The position numbers were made by a program, and so were the translations under genes. A model generated the notes under the pieces. It was not told the DNA's origin and did not search any database. It worked only from the letters and a program-made list of their open reading frames with translations. Shown here in pieces: positions 41,611 through 50,945 of a stretch of DNA of 64,000 nucleotides. This DNA is from Fidelibacterota bacterium. Lineage in GTDB: Bacteria > Fidelibacterota > Marinisomatia > SCGC-AAA003-L08 > D37C17. The number at the start of each line of letters is the position of its first letter. Within the stretch, counting starts at the first letter, position 1. The DNA lies in the NCBI GenBank assembly GCA_014381415.1, contig JACNLQ010000056.1:1-64000 (forward strand), read 5' to 3'.

Positions 41611-43496
41611 AATTCTATAGTCTGACATTAGTGTTTTTTTTATCAATTGGTGGAATTCTATTACCCCGAGATTTTGACCACCAAGATATTCCCATACATG
41701 AAAATGGACGCATTAAACCACTGGATACGTTTGTAAGAAACCAACTGCTTCTCATTTACGGAAAGCGTTCTATTAAGCCTAAAGCATTACCGGATGACGT
41801 AAATTCTAATGGATTATCAGCAATAGATTGGTTTTTTGATATTGCACTAAATCCTGATGATGGGGATAAATACAGAGTCTTTAACATCAACAACCCCGAG
41901 GTGGTAGCGAGCCTGGGATTAAATTGGGATCCTTCACATTTATATAATCGGGCAGAGGTATTGTCTGGATTAAAAAATCATTTCGATTATATCTCAAATA
42001 TCCATGGATTGCCTGAGGAAGAGCTCAGCCAGTTTGATTCACAATTGCTAAAGGTTTACAGAAATGTAAGCCAATATCAAGCGCTCAGTTATAGTCTATC
42101 CTGCCTGCTACCATCAATACAAATTCATGATAAAACCATTGCCCAATCTCTATCCGTAAATCCTGGAGATAAACTTAGTTACTACCAAATAATGAGGAAA
42201 GCGAATCAACTCAGTCCATTAATGGAAAGATTGTTAAATCAGGATAAAGAGGAGTGGTCAGAATCAGACTTTGAGCTGCAGCATATAATGGGGATTCTAA
42301 ATGAAATTAATCAGGATAAATTTGCCCGGATTTTGAAAATTATACCTCCCGAAAGTGGAAACCAGGATGAAGAATGGCAGTCTCCCTGGGAATTAATGGA
42401 AAGTAGAATGATTGGTCTAAATCAGGAGAAATTACTCATAACACTAGAGTCATTTTTAAGATCTCGAATTGATAAAAATACTGATAAAAGTAATTCCTTT
42501 TTAGCAAAATATGAGAACTTACTTTCAAATCCATTTAATGGGTTATTCAACGTGACTAATATTAAATTGGAAACCTGGACAAATAAAGCAAATCTATTTT
42601 ATAAAAGCATCGCACTCTACATTTTGGCGTTTCTCCTTTTAGTAATTTCCTGGATGTCCAAACCAATATTACTGAGGAGAATTTCATTTGCCTGTTTGTT
42701 AGGCGGTTTGGCTTTTCATTCTTACGGCATTCTTTTACGCATTATAATTATGTCAAGGCCTCCCGTCTCAACCCTTTATGAAAGTATCATTTTTGTCAGC
42801 CTTATAGGGGTTATTTGTGCCTCGCTATTGGAATATAGCCGCAAGGATGGAATGGGTATTTTCATGGGCACCATTGTAGGAGCAGCACTCCATTTTGTAG
42901 GGCTCGGGTATGCAAATGATGGCGATACGCTGGGGATGCTGGTTGCTGTGCTTAATTCAAATTTCTGGTTGGCTACCCATGTTACCACCATCACCATTGG
43001 GTATGGTACATCTCTTTTTGCCGGTGTGCTGGGGCACGTATATTTACTGCAAGCAATTCGAACTCCCTTTGATAAAAAATATTTAAAAACTGTGAATTCC
43101 AATGTGTTTGGAGCAACCCTGTTCGCTTTATTCTTCACCCTTTTTGGTACCATTCTTGGTGGAATCTGGGCGGATCAATCCTGGGGAAGATTTTGGGGTT
43201 GGGATCCAAAAGAGAATGGCGCCCTTCTTATTGTCATGTGGCAGATTATGATGCTGCATCTACGCATCACCGGATTAGTGAAACCAATGGGGTTTGCCTT
43301 AGGTATGATCCTGAATAATATTTTAGTTATTCTGGCTTGGTTTGGAGTAAATCTACTTGGAGTTGGTTTGCATAGCTATGGTTTCGCAACGGGTATCGCT
43401 ATTAATATCTCTCTATTTATTGCCTTTGAATTAATAACTGGGTTTGGGACTTATTATTGGGCAAAAAATAGACATAAACAGTTCACCGCTGTTTAG
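41607..43496 (+). CDS. ccsA: Cytochrome c biogenesis protein CcsA (haem handling)
   Basis: Transports and attaches haem with ResB. I take the ATG at 41607, which overlaps the resB stop, rather than a longer frame starting inside resB. The 629-residue product has a signal/helix, a long periplasmic region opening with IPIHENGRIKPLDTFVRNQL (as in FCB-type CcsA proteins), and then about eight membrane helices. The haem-binding WWD-type motif reads WGRFWGWDPKENGAL, with His residues flanking on neighbouring helices (LHFVGLGYAND, LHSYG). Together with ResB it shows that c-type cytochromes, like the one at 56.4 kb, are matured here. Confidence 0.9.
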   Translation: MKFYSLTLVFFLSIGGILLPRDFDHQDIPIHENGRIKPLDTFVRNQLLLIYGKRSIKPKALPDDVNSNGLSAIDWFFDIALNPDDGDKYRVFNINNPEVVASLGLNWDPSHLYNRAEVLSGLKNHFDYISNIHGLPEEELSQFDSQLLKVYRNVSQYQALSYSLSCLLPSIQIHDKTIAQSLSVNPGDKLSYYQIMRKANQLSPLMERLLNQDKEEWSESDFELQHIMGILNEINQDKFARILKIIPPESGNQDEEWQSPWELMESRMIGLNQEKLLITLESFLRSRIDKNTDKSNSFLAKYENLLSNPFNGLFNVTNIKLETWTNKANLFYKSIALYILAFLLLVISWMSKPILLRRISFACLLGGLAFHSYGILLRIIIMSRPPVSTLYESIIFVSLIGVICASLLEYSRKDGMGIFMGTIVGAALHFVGLGYANDGDTLGMLVAVLNSNFWLATHVTTITIGYGTSLFAGVLGHVYLLQAIRTPFDKKYLKTVNSNVFGATLFALFFTLFGTILGGIWADQSWGRFWGWDPKENGALLIVMWQIMMLHLRITGLVKPMGFALGMILNNILVILAWFGVNLLGVGLHSYGFATGIAINISLFIAFELITGFGTYYWAKNRHKQFTAV

Positions 43497-43500
43497 GTAA

Positions 43501-44136
43501 TTGAAAACTTGGGAAAAATTTGATTTCCAAACAATTCCTAATTACAATTTTCAAATTTTTAATATACCACTCCAAATACAGAAATTCTTATTTCTCATAA
43601 TTCCTTTATTATTTGCCTGCACCACCCAGCCGGAAGGATGCGGAAGTGGATATACAGACATCAACGGAAAATGCTACAATCAGATTGATTTGGATGTATT
43701 GCAGGATTTCATTGATAACAGTTCCGGATCATTAATATCAACACTTGATACAAATTCAAATGGAAGCATTGAACCCCTTGAACTGAATATTCAAAAATGG
43801 AATGAAAATGGACGTCTCACTTATTTATGGCTGTATGATGATTCCCTCAGCGGTGAAATACCTGAAAGCATAGGGCAGTTAACATATCTGGATACATTGA
43901 ATTTATCCTATAATCAGCTAACGGGAAAACTACCCCAAAGTATTGGTAGATTGTCAACCCTAAATTGGTTGTATCTATACCTTAATCAACTAGGAGGAAC
44001 AATGCCTGATTCTCTTTGTACTATTTATCCGAACCTCACCAATACTTATTTTGCCTACAACCAGTTTTGTCCCCCATACCCCAGCTGTATTCCAATTGAA
44101 AAAATAGGTGTACAGGATACATCTAATTGTCCCTGA
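43501..44136 (+). CDS. Leucine-rich-repeat lipoprotein
   Basis: An exported 211-residue protein. The start is uncertain: a TTG at 43501 gives a long N-terminal extension before the hydrophobic core and lipobox QKFLFLIIPLLFAC. The mature part has DTNSNGSIEPLEL, an EF-hand-like loop, then three to four plant-type LRRs (LTYLDTLNLSYNQLTGKLPQ, LSTLNWLYLYLNQLGGTMP), ending in a Cys-containing cap (FCPPYPSC). Likely a surface-exposed binding protein. It follows ccsA by only 4 bp but has no obvious tie to haem. Confidence 0.8.
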   Translation: MKTWEKFDFQTIPNYNFQIFNIPLQIQKFLFLIIPLLFACTTQPEGCGSGYTDINGKCYNQIDLDVLQDFIDNSSGSLISTLDTNSNGSIEPLELNIQKWNENGRLTYLWLYDDSLSGEIPESIGQLTYLDTLNLSYNQLTGKLPQSIGRLSTLNWLYLYLNQLGGTMPDSLCTIYPNLTNTYFAYNQFCPPYPSCIPIEKIGVQDTSNCP

Positions 44137-44246
44137 TTCGTTTTTAATTCTGAAAATTTAGCAACTTTATTACAAATATTATTTTTTGTTTTAGCATATA
44201 TGATTGCTTCAATGTAAATTTTGTTAATTAAATAAAGGAGCTTTTT

Positions 44247-44462
44247 ATGCAAATTGAAAATAATCCAAACTACATTCGAACCCCGCTTTATTCCTTCGGT
44301 ACTAAGACCATTAATACCGGCTCCGGAATTGAATATTGTGTAGAATATATCAGTGAAGATAAAAGACAAACCCGCTTATTATGGTTTAAAGAGTCAGGAG
44401 AGTATATTCGCCTGAAAGCCAAACATAATAATTATGAGGAAACTCTGGAAGCAGAAGCCTAA
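44247..44462 (+). CDS. Small conserved-looking protein of unknown function
   Basis: A 71-residue ORF with a good AAAGGAG ribosome site before its ATG. It encodes a soluble, mixed-charge protein (central IEYCVEYISEDKRQTRLLWF), with no signal peptide or membrane helix. A strong terminator follows 60 bp after its stop, supporting a real short transcript. I do not recognise the family. Confidence 0.65.
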   Translation: MQIENNPNYIRTPLYSFGTKTINTGSGIEYCVEYISEDKRQTRLLWFKESGEYIRLKAKHNNYEETLEAEA

Positions 44463-44523
44463 TACTTTTCCCCACCCCTCAATATGAAACTAATCGATTA
44501 TTAAAATTAGTTAGGTAAAATAA

Positions 44524-44549
44524 AAAGCCCCCTATTGAAAGGGGGCTTT
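44524..44549. terminator. Bidirectional Rho-independent terminator
   Basis: AAAGCCCCCT (44524-44533) and AGGGGGCTTT (44540-44549) form a perfect 10-bp stem with a 6-base loop, flanked by As on the left and Ts on the right. It lies between the small plus-strand gene and the convergent histone H1-like gene and can stop both transcripts. Confidence 0.92.
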
Positions 44550-44570
44550 CTTATATAAACAATCTATTAC

Positions 44571-44753
44571 TTACTTGCTTTCGGAAACAGATGCCTTTCT
44601 ATAATCAGTAACGATTTTTTTGAATTCTCCAGCAGCTTTACGAGCACGAGTTCCTGCTGCTTTATTACCTTTTTCTGAAAATATTGCGTGGTTTTCTTCC
44701 AAAGTATTCCAAAGGTCTTTCATATTGTTAAATAAATCCGTTGTTCCAGCCAT
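44571..44753 (-). CDS. Histone H1-like (Hc1-type) small protein
   Basis: A 60-residue basic helical protein with the run KGNKAAGTRARKAAGEFKKI (28-47) and the tail VTDYRKASVSESK. This wording is typical of the small histone H1/Hc1-like proteins common in Bacteroidetes and relatives, which are thought to bind DNA or RNA. Single gene with its own terminator downstream. DNA binding is a family inference. Confidence 0.8.
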   Translation of the reverse strand: MAGTTDLFNNMKDLWNTLEENHAIFSEKGNKAAGTRARKAAGEFKKIVTDYRKASVSESK

Positions 44754-44863
44754 TTTATATATTCCTTTTTATTATTTTTTGATTATTTGATTCCAATATC
44801 CATTATTATGGAAATTGAATGTTTACTATAAAAACCATATTATTTAGAACTGTAGGTTTTTAG

Positions 44864-44946
44864 TGCCGGGAAAAGGACTCGAACCTTCACATCACAAGGA
44901 TACTGGTTCCTAAGACCAGCGTGTCTACCAATTCCACCATCCCGGC
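44864..44946 (-). tRNA. tRNA-Leu (anticodon TAG)
   Basis: On the minus strand the acceptor GCCGGGA pairs with TCCCGGC. The D arm reads TGGTGGAATTGGTAGACACG, the anticodon arm CTGGT-CTTAGGA-ACCAG gives TAG, a long variable arm (TATCCTTGTGATGTGA) marks a class II tRNA, and the T arm is AGGTTCGAGTCCT. CCA is not encoded (the bases after the discriminator are CTA). Confidence 0.95.
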
Positions 44947-45007
44947 AATTAATACAGGGCGTAAATTTAATTGGATTGTGGGACAGCTACCATACTCTTT
45001 TTAATTC

Positions 45008-46216
45008 TTAATTAAACAATTCTACAGTTTTTATCAATCCATTAACCAACTGGTCAATTTCCCCCAAAGTGTTATAAATGTAAAAACTGGCTCTGTTGGT
45101 AGCAGCTATATTTAATTTTTTCATGATGGGTTGGGCACAATGATGTCCGGCACGGATGGCAATGCCGTATGTATCCAATATATGTGCAACATCATGAGGA
45201 TGGATGTTTTCTACATTAAAACTGAAGACAGCACCCTTGTCTTTTACTGTCCCATAAATGTTGATACCGGGTATGGACTGTAATTTTTCCTGGGCATATT
45301 TCAGGAGTTCAGTTTCATATTCGGTGATGTTTTCCCTGCCAATTTTGTTAATATAATCAATGGCTGAACCGAGCCCTATTACCTGTGCAATATTGGGAGT
45401 GCCCGCTTCAAATTTCCAGGGAATATCATTCCAGGTTGATTCTTCCATTGTCACCTTTCTGATCATCTCGCCACCACCCAAAAATGGATGCATTGCTTCC
45501 AATAGTTCCGGTTTGGCATAGAGGACTCCCACTCCCGTTGGACCCAGCATTTTATGCCCAGAAAAGGCAAAGAAATCACAATTGAGTTCACTCACATTTA
45601 CTTTATGATGGGGGGTGCTCTGAGCACCATCTACTAAGACCAGGGCTCCAACCTCATGGGCTAATTTCACAATTTCGGCAATGGGATTTATCGTACCAAA
45701 TACATTAGACTGATGAATGACACAGACAATTTTTGTATTAATGGTGAAGTATTTTTCAGGATCGGATAAATCCAGTGACCCATCTTCATTAATGGGAATA
45801 TACTTGAGATTTGCTCCGGTTCGTTTACAAATGAGCTGCCAAGGGATTATATTGCTGTGGTGCTCCATTTCGGTAATAAGTACTTCGTCACCGGGTTTGA
45901 GATTTTCCCCGCCCCAGCTATTAGCTACCAAATTAATACTTTCGGTAGTCCCTTTTGTAAATACAATTGATCGTCTGTCTTTGGCACCTATAAATTCTTT
46001 TACATTATCCCGTGTTTTTTCGTAGGCAGCCGTGGCTTTTTCAGCAATCTGGTAAATTCCCCTATGAATATTAGCATTATAATTTTCATAATAATGGCTA
46101 AGAGTATCAATAACAGATTGAGGTTTCTGTGTAGTTGAGGCATTATCCAAAAATACAAGATCAGGGTTATTTTGAAAGATGAGGAAATCTTTACGGATTG
46201 TTTTTACATCTATCAT
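45008..46216 (-). CDS. sufS: Cysteine desulfurase SufS
   Basis: PLP enzyme giving sulfur to the SUF iron-sulfur assembly machine. I choose the ATG at 46216 (MIDVKTIRKDF), which has AGGTG eleven bases upstream; a GTG at 46237 would add seven residues. Motifs are LDNASTTQKP, FTKGTTESINLVA, EMEHHSNIIPW, LVDGAQSTPH, the PLP lysine in FSGHKMLGPTG and the mobile-loop Cys in RAGHHCAQPI. The gene is last in the suf run, separated from sufT by about 190 bp containing two repeat elements. Confidence 0.96.
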   Translation of the reverse strand: MIDVKTIRKDFLIFQNNPDLVFLDNASTTQKPQSVIDTLSHYYENYNANIHRGIYQIAEKATAAYEKTRDNVKEFIGAKDRRSIVFTKGTTESINLVANSWGGENLKPGDEVLITEMEHHSNIIPWQLICKRTGANLKYIPINEDGSLDLSDPEKYFTINTKIVCVIHQSNVFGTINPIAEIVKLAHEVGALVLVDGAQSTPHHKVNVSELNCDFFAFSGHKMLGPTGVGVLYAKPELLEAMHPFLGGGEMIRKVTMEESTWNDIPWKFEAGTPNIAQVIGLGSAIDYINKIGRENITEYETELLKYAQEKLQSIPGINIYGTVKDKGAVFSFNVENIHPHDVAHILDTYGIAIRAGHHCAQPIMKKLNIAATNRASFYIYNTLGEIDQLVNGLIKTVELFN

Positions 46217-46228
46217 TGATCTTTTCAC

Positions 46229-46277
46229 CTGTACCACAGCTTTTCTCTTCCAATTGGCATGTATAGCTGTAGCACAG
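46229..46277. repeat. Palindromic element, TGTGCCA family, copy 2
   Basis: CTGTACCACAGCT (46229-46241) and AGCTGTAGCACAG (46265-46277) are inverted arms matching at 11 of 13 positions, with a 23-base interior. They are related to the 27-bp palindromes at 12028 and 52979. It sits just before the sufS start. Confidence 0.6.
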
Positions 46278-46293
46278 ATACTATAATCATTAT

Positions 46294-46400
46294 ACCCCTC
46301 ATTTTAATCTTCTCCCCAAGGAGAAGAGGTAGAAATATCTAATTCTTTTGGCATAATAAAACCAATTTGTACTCCTCTTCGGAGAGGCTGGATGAGGGGT
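46294..46400. repeat. Nested inverted repeat between sufT and sufS
   Basis: The outer arms ACCCCTCAT (46294-46302) and ATGAGGGGT (46392-46400) are perfect. Inside are a CTTCTCC-CCAA-GGAGAAG hairpin (about 46309-46326) and a CCTCT-TCG-GAGAGG-like hairpin near 46374-46387. It is the kind of small palindromic element often seen between genes in such genomes, and may act as an RNA processing or stability element. Confidence 0.55.
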
Positions 46401-46407
46401 AAAAACA

Positions 46408-46959
46408 TCACATCATCCCTAATTGGAGTTTTGCTTCATCGGTCATCATATCCCGGTTCCAAAGGGGTTCCCAGACAATCTCAACCAATACATCTGTCAC
46501 TCCAGGGATTGATCGAATTTTATCTTCAGCATCCATGGCAATTACAGGTCCCATACCACAGCCCGGTGCTGTGAGGGTCATTTTGATTTTTACAAAGTAC
46601 CCCTTATCCTGATGCGTTATTTCTAAATCATATATCAATCCTAATTCCACTATATTCACTGGAATCTCCGGGTCATAAACAGTACGGAGTTGTACCCAAA
46701 CAGATTCTTCTTCTACAGAATCACCAGGTTTATATTTTACTGCTGGCTTTTCTGGCTCCTCTTGCTTCAGCCCTATGGCATCAGCATTCTTGCCTGAAAT
46801 CTTGGCTAGATTGCCATTTACAAAAAGAGTGTAATCTCCACCCAACGCTTGAGTTATTCTAACGTGGGTTCCCTCTAATAATTTAATTGGATCGCCAGAA
46901 GGAATTAGGACAGCCTCGCAATCTCTTACCATTGTTATTATTTCATTTGGAATTTCCAT
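46408..46959 (-). CDS. sufT: SufT-family iron-sulfur maturation protein
   Basis: A 183-residue protein whose C-terminal half is a DUF59/MIP18-like domain: LRTVYDPEIPVNIVELGLIY (about 92-111), then MTLTAPGCGMGPVIAMD with the conserved Cys, and VEIVWEPLWNRDMM. The N-terminal portion (residues 1-60) is the extra domain found in SufT. It is thought to help transfer Fe-S clusters to target proteins. Located between sufU and sufS. Confidence 0.9.
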   Translation of the reverse strand: MEIPNEIITMVRDCEAVLIPSGDPIKLLEGTHVRITQALGGDYTLFVNGNLAKISGKNADAIGLKQEEPEKPAVKYKPGDSVEEESVWVQLRTVYDPEIPVNIVELGLIYDLEITHQDKGYFVKIKMTLTAPGCGMGPVIAMDAEDKIRSIPGVTDVLVEIVWEPLWNRDMMTDEAKLQLGMM

Positions 46960-46961
46960 AT

Positions 46962-47402
46962 CTACTCTGTTTTGATGATCTCTTGTGCATTATTCATAGC
47001 ACCTTGAAAGGTATGCCAAGCTAAAGTTGCACATTTCACCCTTGATGGATATTTATGTACACCTCCCAAAACTGCCAGTTTTCCTAAATCTTCGGTACTT
47101 TCTCCAGTGGTAGCCAAAACATGAAATTTATTAAATAATAAATTTGCTTCTTCCACTCTCATACCCTGTAATGTGCTGGTCATTATTGAAGCAGATGCTT
47201 TTGAAATTGCACATCCTGTTCCCATAAAAGCTATATCCTTAATCACACCGTCCTTCTCATTTATAAAAATAGATAGTTCATCACCACAGAGTGGATTTTG
47301 TCCGTCTGCATGGTGGCTGACATTTGTAATTTCATGAAAATTTCTCGGATTCTGATTATGGTCTATAATGAGCTGTTGGTATAAATCTCTGAATATATCC
47401 AT
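46962..47402 (-). CDS. sufU: SufU/IscU-like sulfur transfer or scaffold protein
   Basis: A 146-residue protein with the three conserved Cys in NPLCGDEL (Cys39, Asp41), GTGCAISKASASI (Cys64) and VKCATLAWH (Cys124). The longer spacing between second and third Cys, with FHVLATTGESTEDLGKLAVLGGV between them, matches the SufU insertion relative to IscU, so it is probably a zinc-dependent sulfurtransferase partner of SufS. Its start abuts the sufD stop. Confidence 0.92.
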   Translation of the reverse strand: MDIFRDLYQQLIIDHNQNPRNFHEITNVSHHADGQNPLCGDELSIFINEKDGVIKDIAFMGTGCAISKASASIMTSTLQGMRVEEANLLFNKFHVLATTGESTEDLGKLAVLGGVHKYPSRVKCATLAWHTFQGAMNNAQEIIKTE

Positions 47403-48667
47403 TATGACATCAACCTGTTAAGTTTTGCTGTGAACTCTTTGTGAAGCACTTTTTTAATCTCTTGATGACGGATTTTATCCAATACTTCATTTGCAAATCC
47501 GGTTACCATCAGTTCCATTGCATCCATCTTGTTGATTCCACGAGACTGTAAATAAAAAAGTGCATCCTCATCAATTTGCCCCGTTGTTGAGCCATGAGAA
47601 CATTTTACATCATCCGCATATATTTCTAATTGAGGATTTGAATTCATATTCGCCTTCTTAGATAAAAGTAAATTTTTATTGGTTTGATGTGCTGTTATTT
47701 TCTGGGCATTCTCCTTGACAACTGTACGTCCATTAAATACTCCTGTAGAATTATCAAAAAGTATTGATTTTACAAATTGGGAACTATGGGTTTGCGGACT
47801 ATTATGATTCACGATAATGTAATTATCAATATGTTGATTTTTTTTTGAAAGCACTAAACTATTTAAATCACATTGTGCATTTTTCCCATTTAATTGTACA
47901 CAAATATTGCTTCTGCTCAGTTTACTGCCTTCGACCAGTTGCCAAAAATTATATTGACTTTCCGCATCCTGATTAACATTTATATTTGCCATATTTTGAG
48001 TAAAATCAGAATTTGATTGAATACGGATATGGTTCAATTGTGCACTATTTTCTAATGAAATAAATACCGATTCATTTTGAAAAAATGATACTGCATCACC
48101 CACATGCTGTTCAATAAAAGTGAGACTGCTTGATTCTTCAACATCAATGTTCACTCGCGGATTTACCATAATTGATCTATCACCATTTGAAATAAATAGA
48201 ATGCGAATTGGCAATTCAATCTGGGTGTCTTTTTCTATTACAATACACATACCACAGTCTGCGAATGCAGTATTTAATAAATCAAATGGAGAATTATTAG
48301 CTGTGTCAAATTTTCCATTTTTTCTTTCGAGATAATCCAACCCACTTAAAAGAGACACCCCATCTGGTACAGAAGACAGCTCTTTTTGAAAATGTCCATT
48401 ATAGATGACAATTGATTCCACACCATTCATTTTATAGGGATCAATATTGGGAGGATTTTGAGGAGCATCTGCAATTTCAGAAATTTTATATTCACCACCA
48501 GAAATTGTAGAAATATTTGTAAATCGCCATTCCTCCCATTTCCGAGTGGGAAATCCCGTTTTCTCAAGTTGACTAAATGCTTCTTTGCGGAAAGGATGTA
48601 ATGATTTTGAGAAATAATCTCTATTTAACATCTTCTTAAATTCAACTTTATAATTTGATAAGCTCAT
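47402..48667 (-). CDS. sufD: Fe-S cluster assembly protein SufD
   Basis: A 421-residue component of the SufBCD scaffold. N-terminal helices (FPTRKWEEWRFTN is the usual SufD wording) precede the right-handed beta-helix. The C-terminal segment ADDVKCSHGSTTGQIDED carries the conserved Cys and His at the SufB-SufD interface, followed by LFYLQSRGINKMDAMELMVTGF. Encoded directly between sufC and sufU. Confidence 0.95.
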   Translation of the reverse strand: MSLSNYKVEFKKMLNRDYFSKSLHPFRKEAFSQLEKTGFPTRKWEEWRFTNISTISGGEYKISEIADAPQNPPNIDPYKMNGVESIVIYNGHFQKELSSVPDGVSLLSGLDYLERKNGKFDTANNSPFDLLNTAFADCGMCIVIEKDTQIELPIRILFISNGDRSIMVNPRVNIDVEESSSLTFIEQHVGDAVSFFQNESVFISLENSAQLNHIRIQSNSDFTQNMANINVNQDAESQYNFWQLVEGSKLSRSNICVQLNGKNAQCDLNSLVLSKKNQHIDNYIIVNHNSPQTHSSQFVKSILFDNSTGVFNGRTVVKENAQKITAHQTNKNLLLSKKANMNSNPQLEIYADDVKCSHGSTTGQIDEDALFYLQSRGINKMDAMELMVTGFANEVLDKIRHQEIKKVLHKEFTAKLNRLMS

Positions 48668-48677
48668 TTATTCTATC

Positions 48678-49436
48678 CTACCCCACTTCAGCCATTTCTT
48701 TTTCAATCCATGAGTAGCCCTTTTCTTCCAGATCTTTGGCTAATTCCATTGTACCCGATTTAACCAGTTTGCCATTCATAAGTACGTGAACATAGTCCGG
48801 CTGCATATAATTTAGGATGCGTTGATAATGGGTAATAAGAATAAATGATCGTTCCGGTGATCGAAAATCATTCACACCTTGTGCCACAATCTTTAATGCA
48901 TCAATATCTAAACCTGAATCTGTTTCATCCAAGATGGAAAGTTTTGGCTCCAATGCAATCATTTGTAAAATTTCATTTCTTTTTTTCTCACCACCAGAAA
49001 ATCCATCATTAACTGGGCGATGAATAAAACTTTCATCCAAGGCAACCATTTTCAATTTTTCCCTTATCATAGAAAGAAAATCTACCGCATCGATTTCCTC
49101 TTCACCTCGTGATTTTCGAACTGCATTTACAGCCGCTTTTAGAAAATACATATTATTAACACCGGGGATGGCAACCGGATACTGAAAGGAAAGAAACAAC
49201 CCGGCACAGGCTCTATCCTCCGGTGACATATCCAATAAATTTTCACCATTAAAACATACAGTGCCATTGGTTACTTTGTATTTTTCCTTGCCTACCAATA
49301 CATTAGCGAGAGTACTTTTACCTGTACCATTTCGCCCCATGATAACATGCAGTTCTCCAGGCTTCACATCTAAGTTTACACCTTTCAAAATTTCTTTATC
49401 TTCTACGCTGACCTTGAGATTTTTAATTGTAATCAT
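48678..49436 (-). CDS. sufC: Fe-S assembly ATPase SufC
   Basis: ABC-type ATPase powering SufBCD. Walker A GRNGTGKST (34-42), Q-loop LSFQYPVAIPG, signature GFSGGEKKRNEI, Walker B KLSILDETDSGLD and the switch His in LITHYQRIL are all present in a 252-residue chain. FSGGEKKRNE and DETDSGLDIDALK are specific to SufC among ABC proteins. Between sufB and sufD. Confidence 0.97.
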   Translation of the reverse strand: MITIKNLKVSVEDKEILKGVNLDVKPGELHVIMGRNGTGKSTLANVLVGKEKYKVTNGTVCFNGENLLDMSPEDRACAGLFLSFQYPVAIPGVNNMYFLKAAVNAVRKSRGEEEIDAVDFLSMIREKLKMVALDESFIHRPVNDGFSGGEKKRNEILQMIALEPKLSILDETDSGLDIDALKIVAQGVNDFRSPERSFILITHYQRILNYMQPDYVHVLMNGKLVKSGTMELAKDLEEKGYSWIEKEMAEVG

Positions 49437-49476
49437 AATAATAATTCACTTTTCATTTTTGATTTTGAATTGTTTT

Positions 49477-50913
49477 TCACCCCACTGCTCCCTCAAGGCT
49501 TACTTCCATCAACTTTTGCGCTTCAACTGCAAATTCCATGGGGAGCTCTTTAAATACTTCTTTACAAAACCCATTTACAATGAGAGATACTGCATCTTCT
49601 GTAGAAATTCCCCGTTGATTACAGTAAAAAAGTTGATCTTCTCCAATATTCGAGGTTGTGGCTTCGTGCTCCATTTGGGCTGATGGATTTCTCACATCAA
49701 TATATGGAAAGGTATGTGCCCCACACTCATCTCCGATTAATATGGAATCACATTGAGAATAATTACGAGCATTTTCCGCGGACTTCATAATTTTCACTTC
49801 TCCCCGGTAAGTTTGCTGTCCTTTTCCGGCAGAGATACCTTTTGAGATTATGGTGCTTTTGGTATTTTTTCCAATATGAATCATTTTCGTACCCGTATCT
49901 GCCTGTTGAAAATTATTGGTAAGCGCTACGGAATAAAATTCTCCCACAGCATCATCTCCCTGCAAAATACAGGAGGGATATTTCCAAGTAATGGATGACC
50001 CTGTTTCGACTTGTGTCCATGATATTTTCGACTTATTTCCCCTGCAAGCTCCCCTTTTGGTAACAAAATTGTAAATACCACCTATGCCATTTTTATCTCC
50101 GGGATACCAATTCTGTACAGTAGAATATTTGATTTCAGCATTGTCCAATGCTACCAATTCTACCACAGCCGCATGTAGCTGATTTTCATCCCGCATGGGT
50201 GCAGTACAGCCTTCCAAGTAACTCACATGGCTGGATTCATCTGCCACAATGAGAGTTCGTTCAAACTGCCCAGTATTGGCAGCATTAATTCGGAAATAGG
50301 TAGATAGTTCCATGGGGCAGCGTACCCCTTTTGGAATATAAACAAAGGAGCCATCACTGAACACTGCAGAGTTAAGAGCAGCGTAATAATTGTCTGTTGA
50401 TGGAACCACGGATCCCAGGTACTTTTTCACCAATTCGGGGTGTTCTTTCACTGCTTCAGAAAATGAGCAGAAAATCACTCCAGCTTTTTTAAGTGAATCT
50501 TTAAACGTAGTAGCCACAGATACACTGTCAAAAACTGCATCTACTGCGACCCCTTCCAGCATTTTCTGTTCATCTAAAGGAATTCCCAGCTTGGTATAGG
50601 TTTCCAATATCTCTGGGTCGATTTCGTCCAGGCTTCCGGCTGATTTTATTTTTGGGGCAGAATAATAACTGATTGATTGATAATCAATGGGATTAAATTT
50701 CACATTTGCCCAGGCTGGTTCAGTCATTTTCAGCCAATGGTGATATGCTTTCAAACGCCAATTTAATAACCATTCTGGTTCGTTTTTAATATTGGATAAT
50801 TTTTGAATAATATTTTCATCCAGACCCGGTGGAAAGGTATCCTGCTCAATATCCGTTTCAAATCCGTATTTGTAATCTTCTGCTATAGATTTTTTTATGA
50901 GTTCGTTTGACAT
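49477..50913 (-). CDS. sufB: Fe-S cluster assembly protein SufB
   Basis: A 478-residue scaffold protein. Landmarks are the N-terminal [69 protein letters not shown] and the C-terminal [20 protein letters not shown], ending in the [19 protein letters not shown] segment. It is the first structural gene after the Rrf2 regulator (33 bp gap), so the order Rrf2-B-C-D-U-T-S forms one probable operon. Confidence 0.97.
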   Translation of the reverse strand: MSNELIKKSIAEDYKYGFETDIEQDTFPPGLDENIIQKLSNIKNEPEWLLNWRLKAYHHWLKMTEPAWANVKFNPIDYQSISYYSAPKIKSAGSLDEIDPEILETYTKLGIPLDEQKMLEGVAVDAVFDSVSVATTFKDSLKKAGVIFCSFSEAVKEHPELVKKYLGSVVPSTDNYYAALNSAVFSDGSFVYIPKGVRCPMELSTYFRINAANTGQFERTLIVADESSHVSYLEGCTAPMRDENQLHAAVVELVALDNAEIKYSTVQNWYPGDKNGIGGIYNFVTKRGACRGNKSKISWTQVETGSSITWKYPSCILQGDDAVGEFYSVALTNNFQQADTGTKMIHIGKNTKSTIISKGISAGKGQQTYRGEVKIMKSAENARNYSQCDSILIGDECGAHTFPYIDVRNPSAQMEHEATTSNIGEDQLFYCNQRGISTEDAVSLIVNGFCKEVFKELPMEFAVEAQKLMEVSLEGAVG

Positions 50914-50945
50914 TTTTCTAAATGGTTGAATTAAATACTTGAATG

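Noticed and set aside
41532..43496. Long form of ccsA starting inside resB.
   Set aside because: The ATG at 41607 gives a signal-like N-terminus and the common ATGA overlap.
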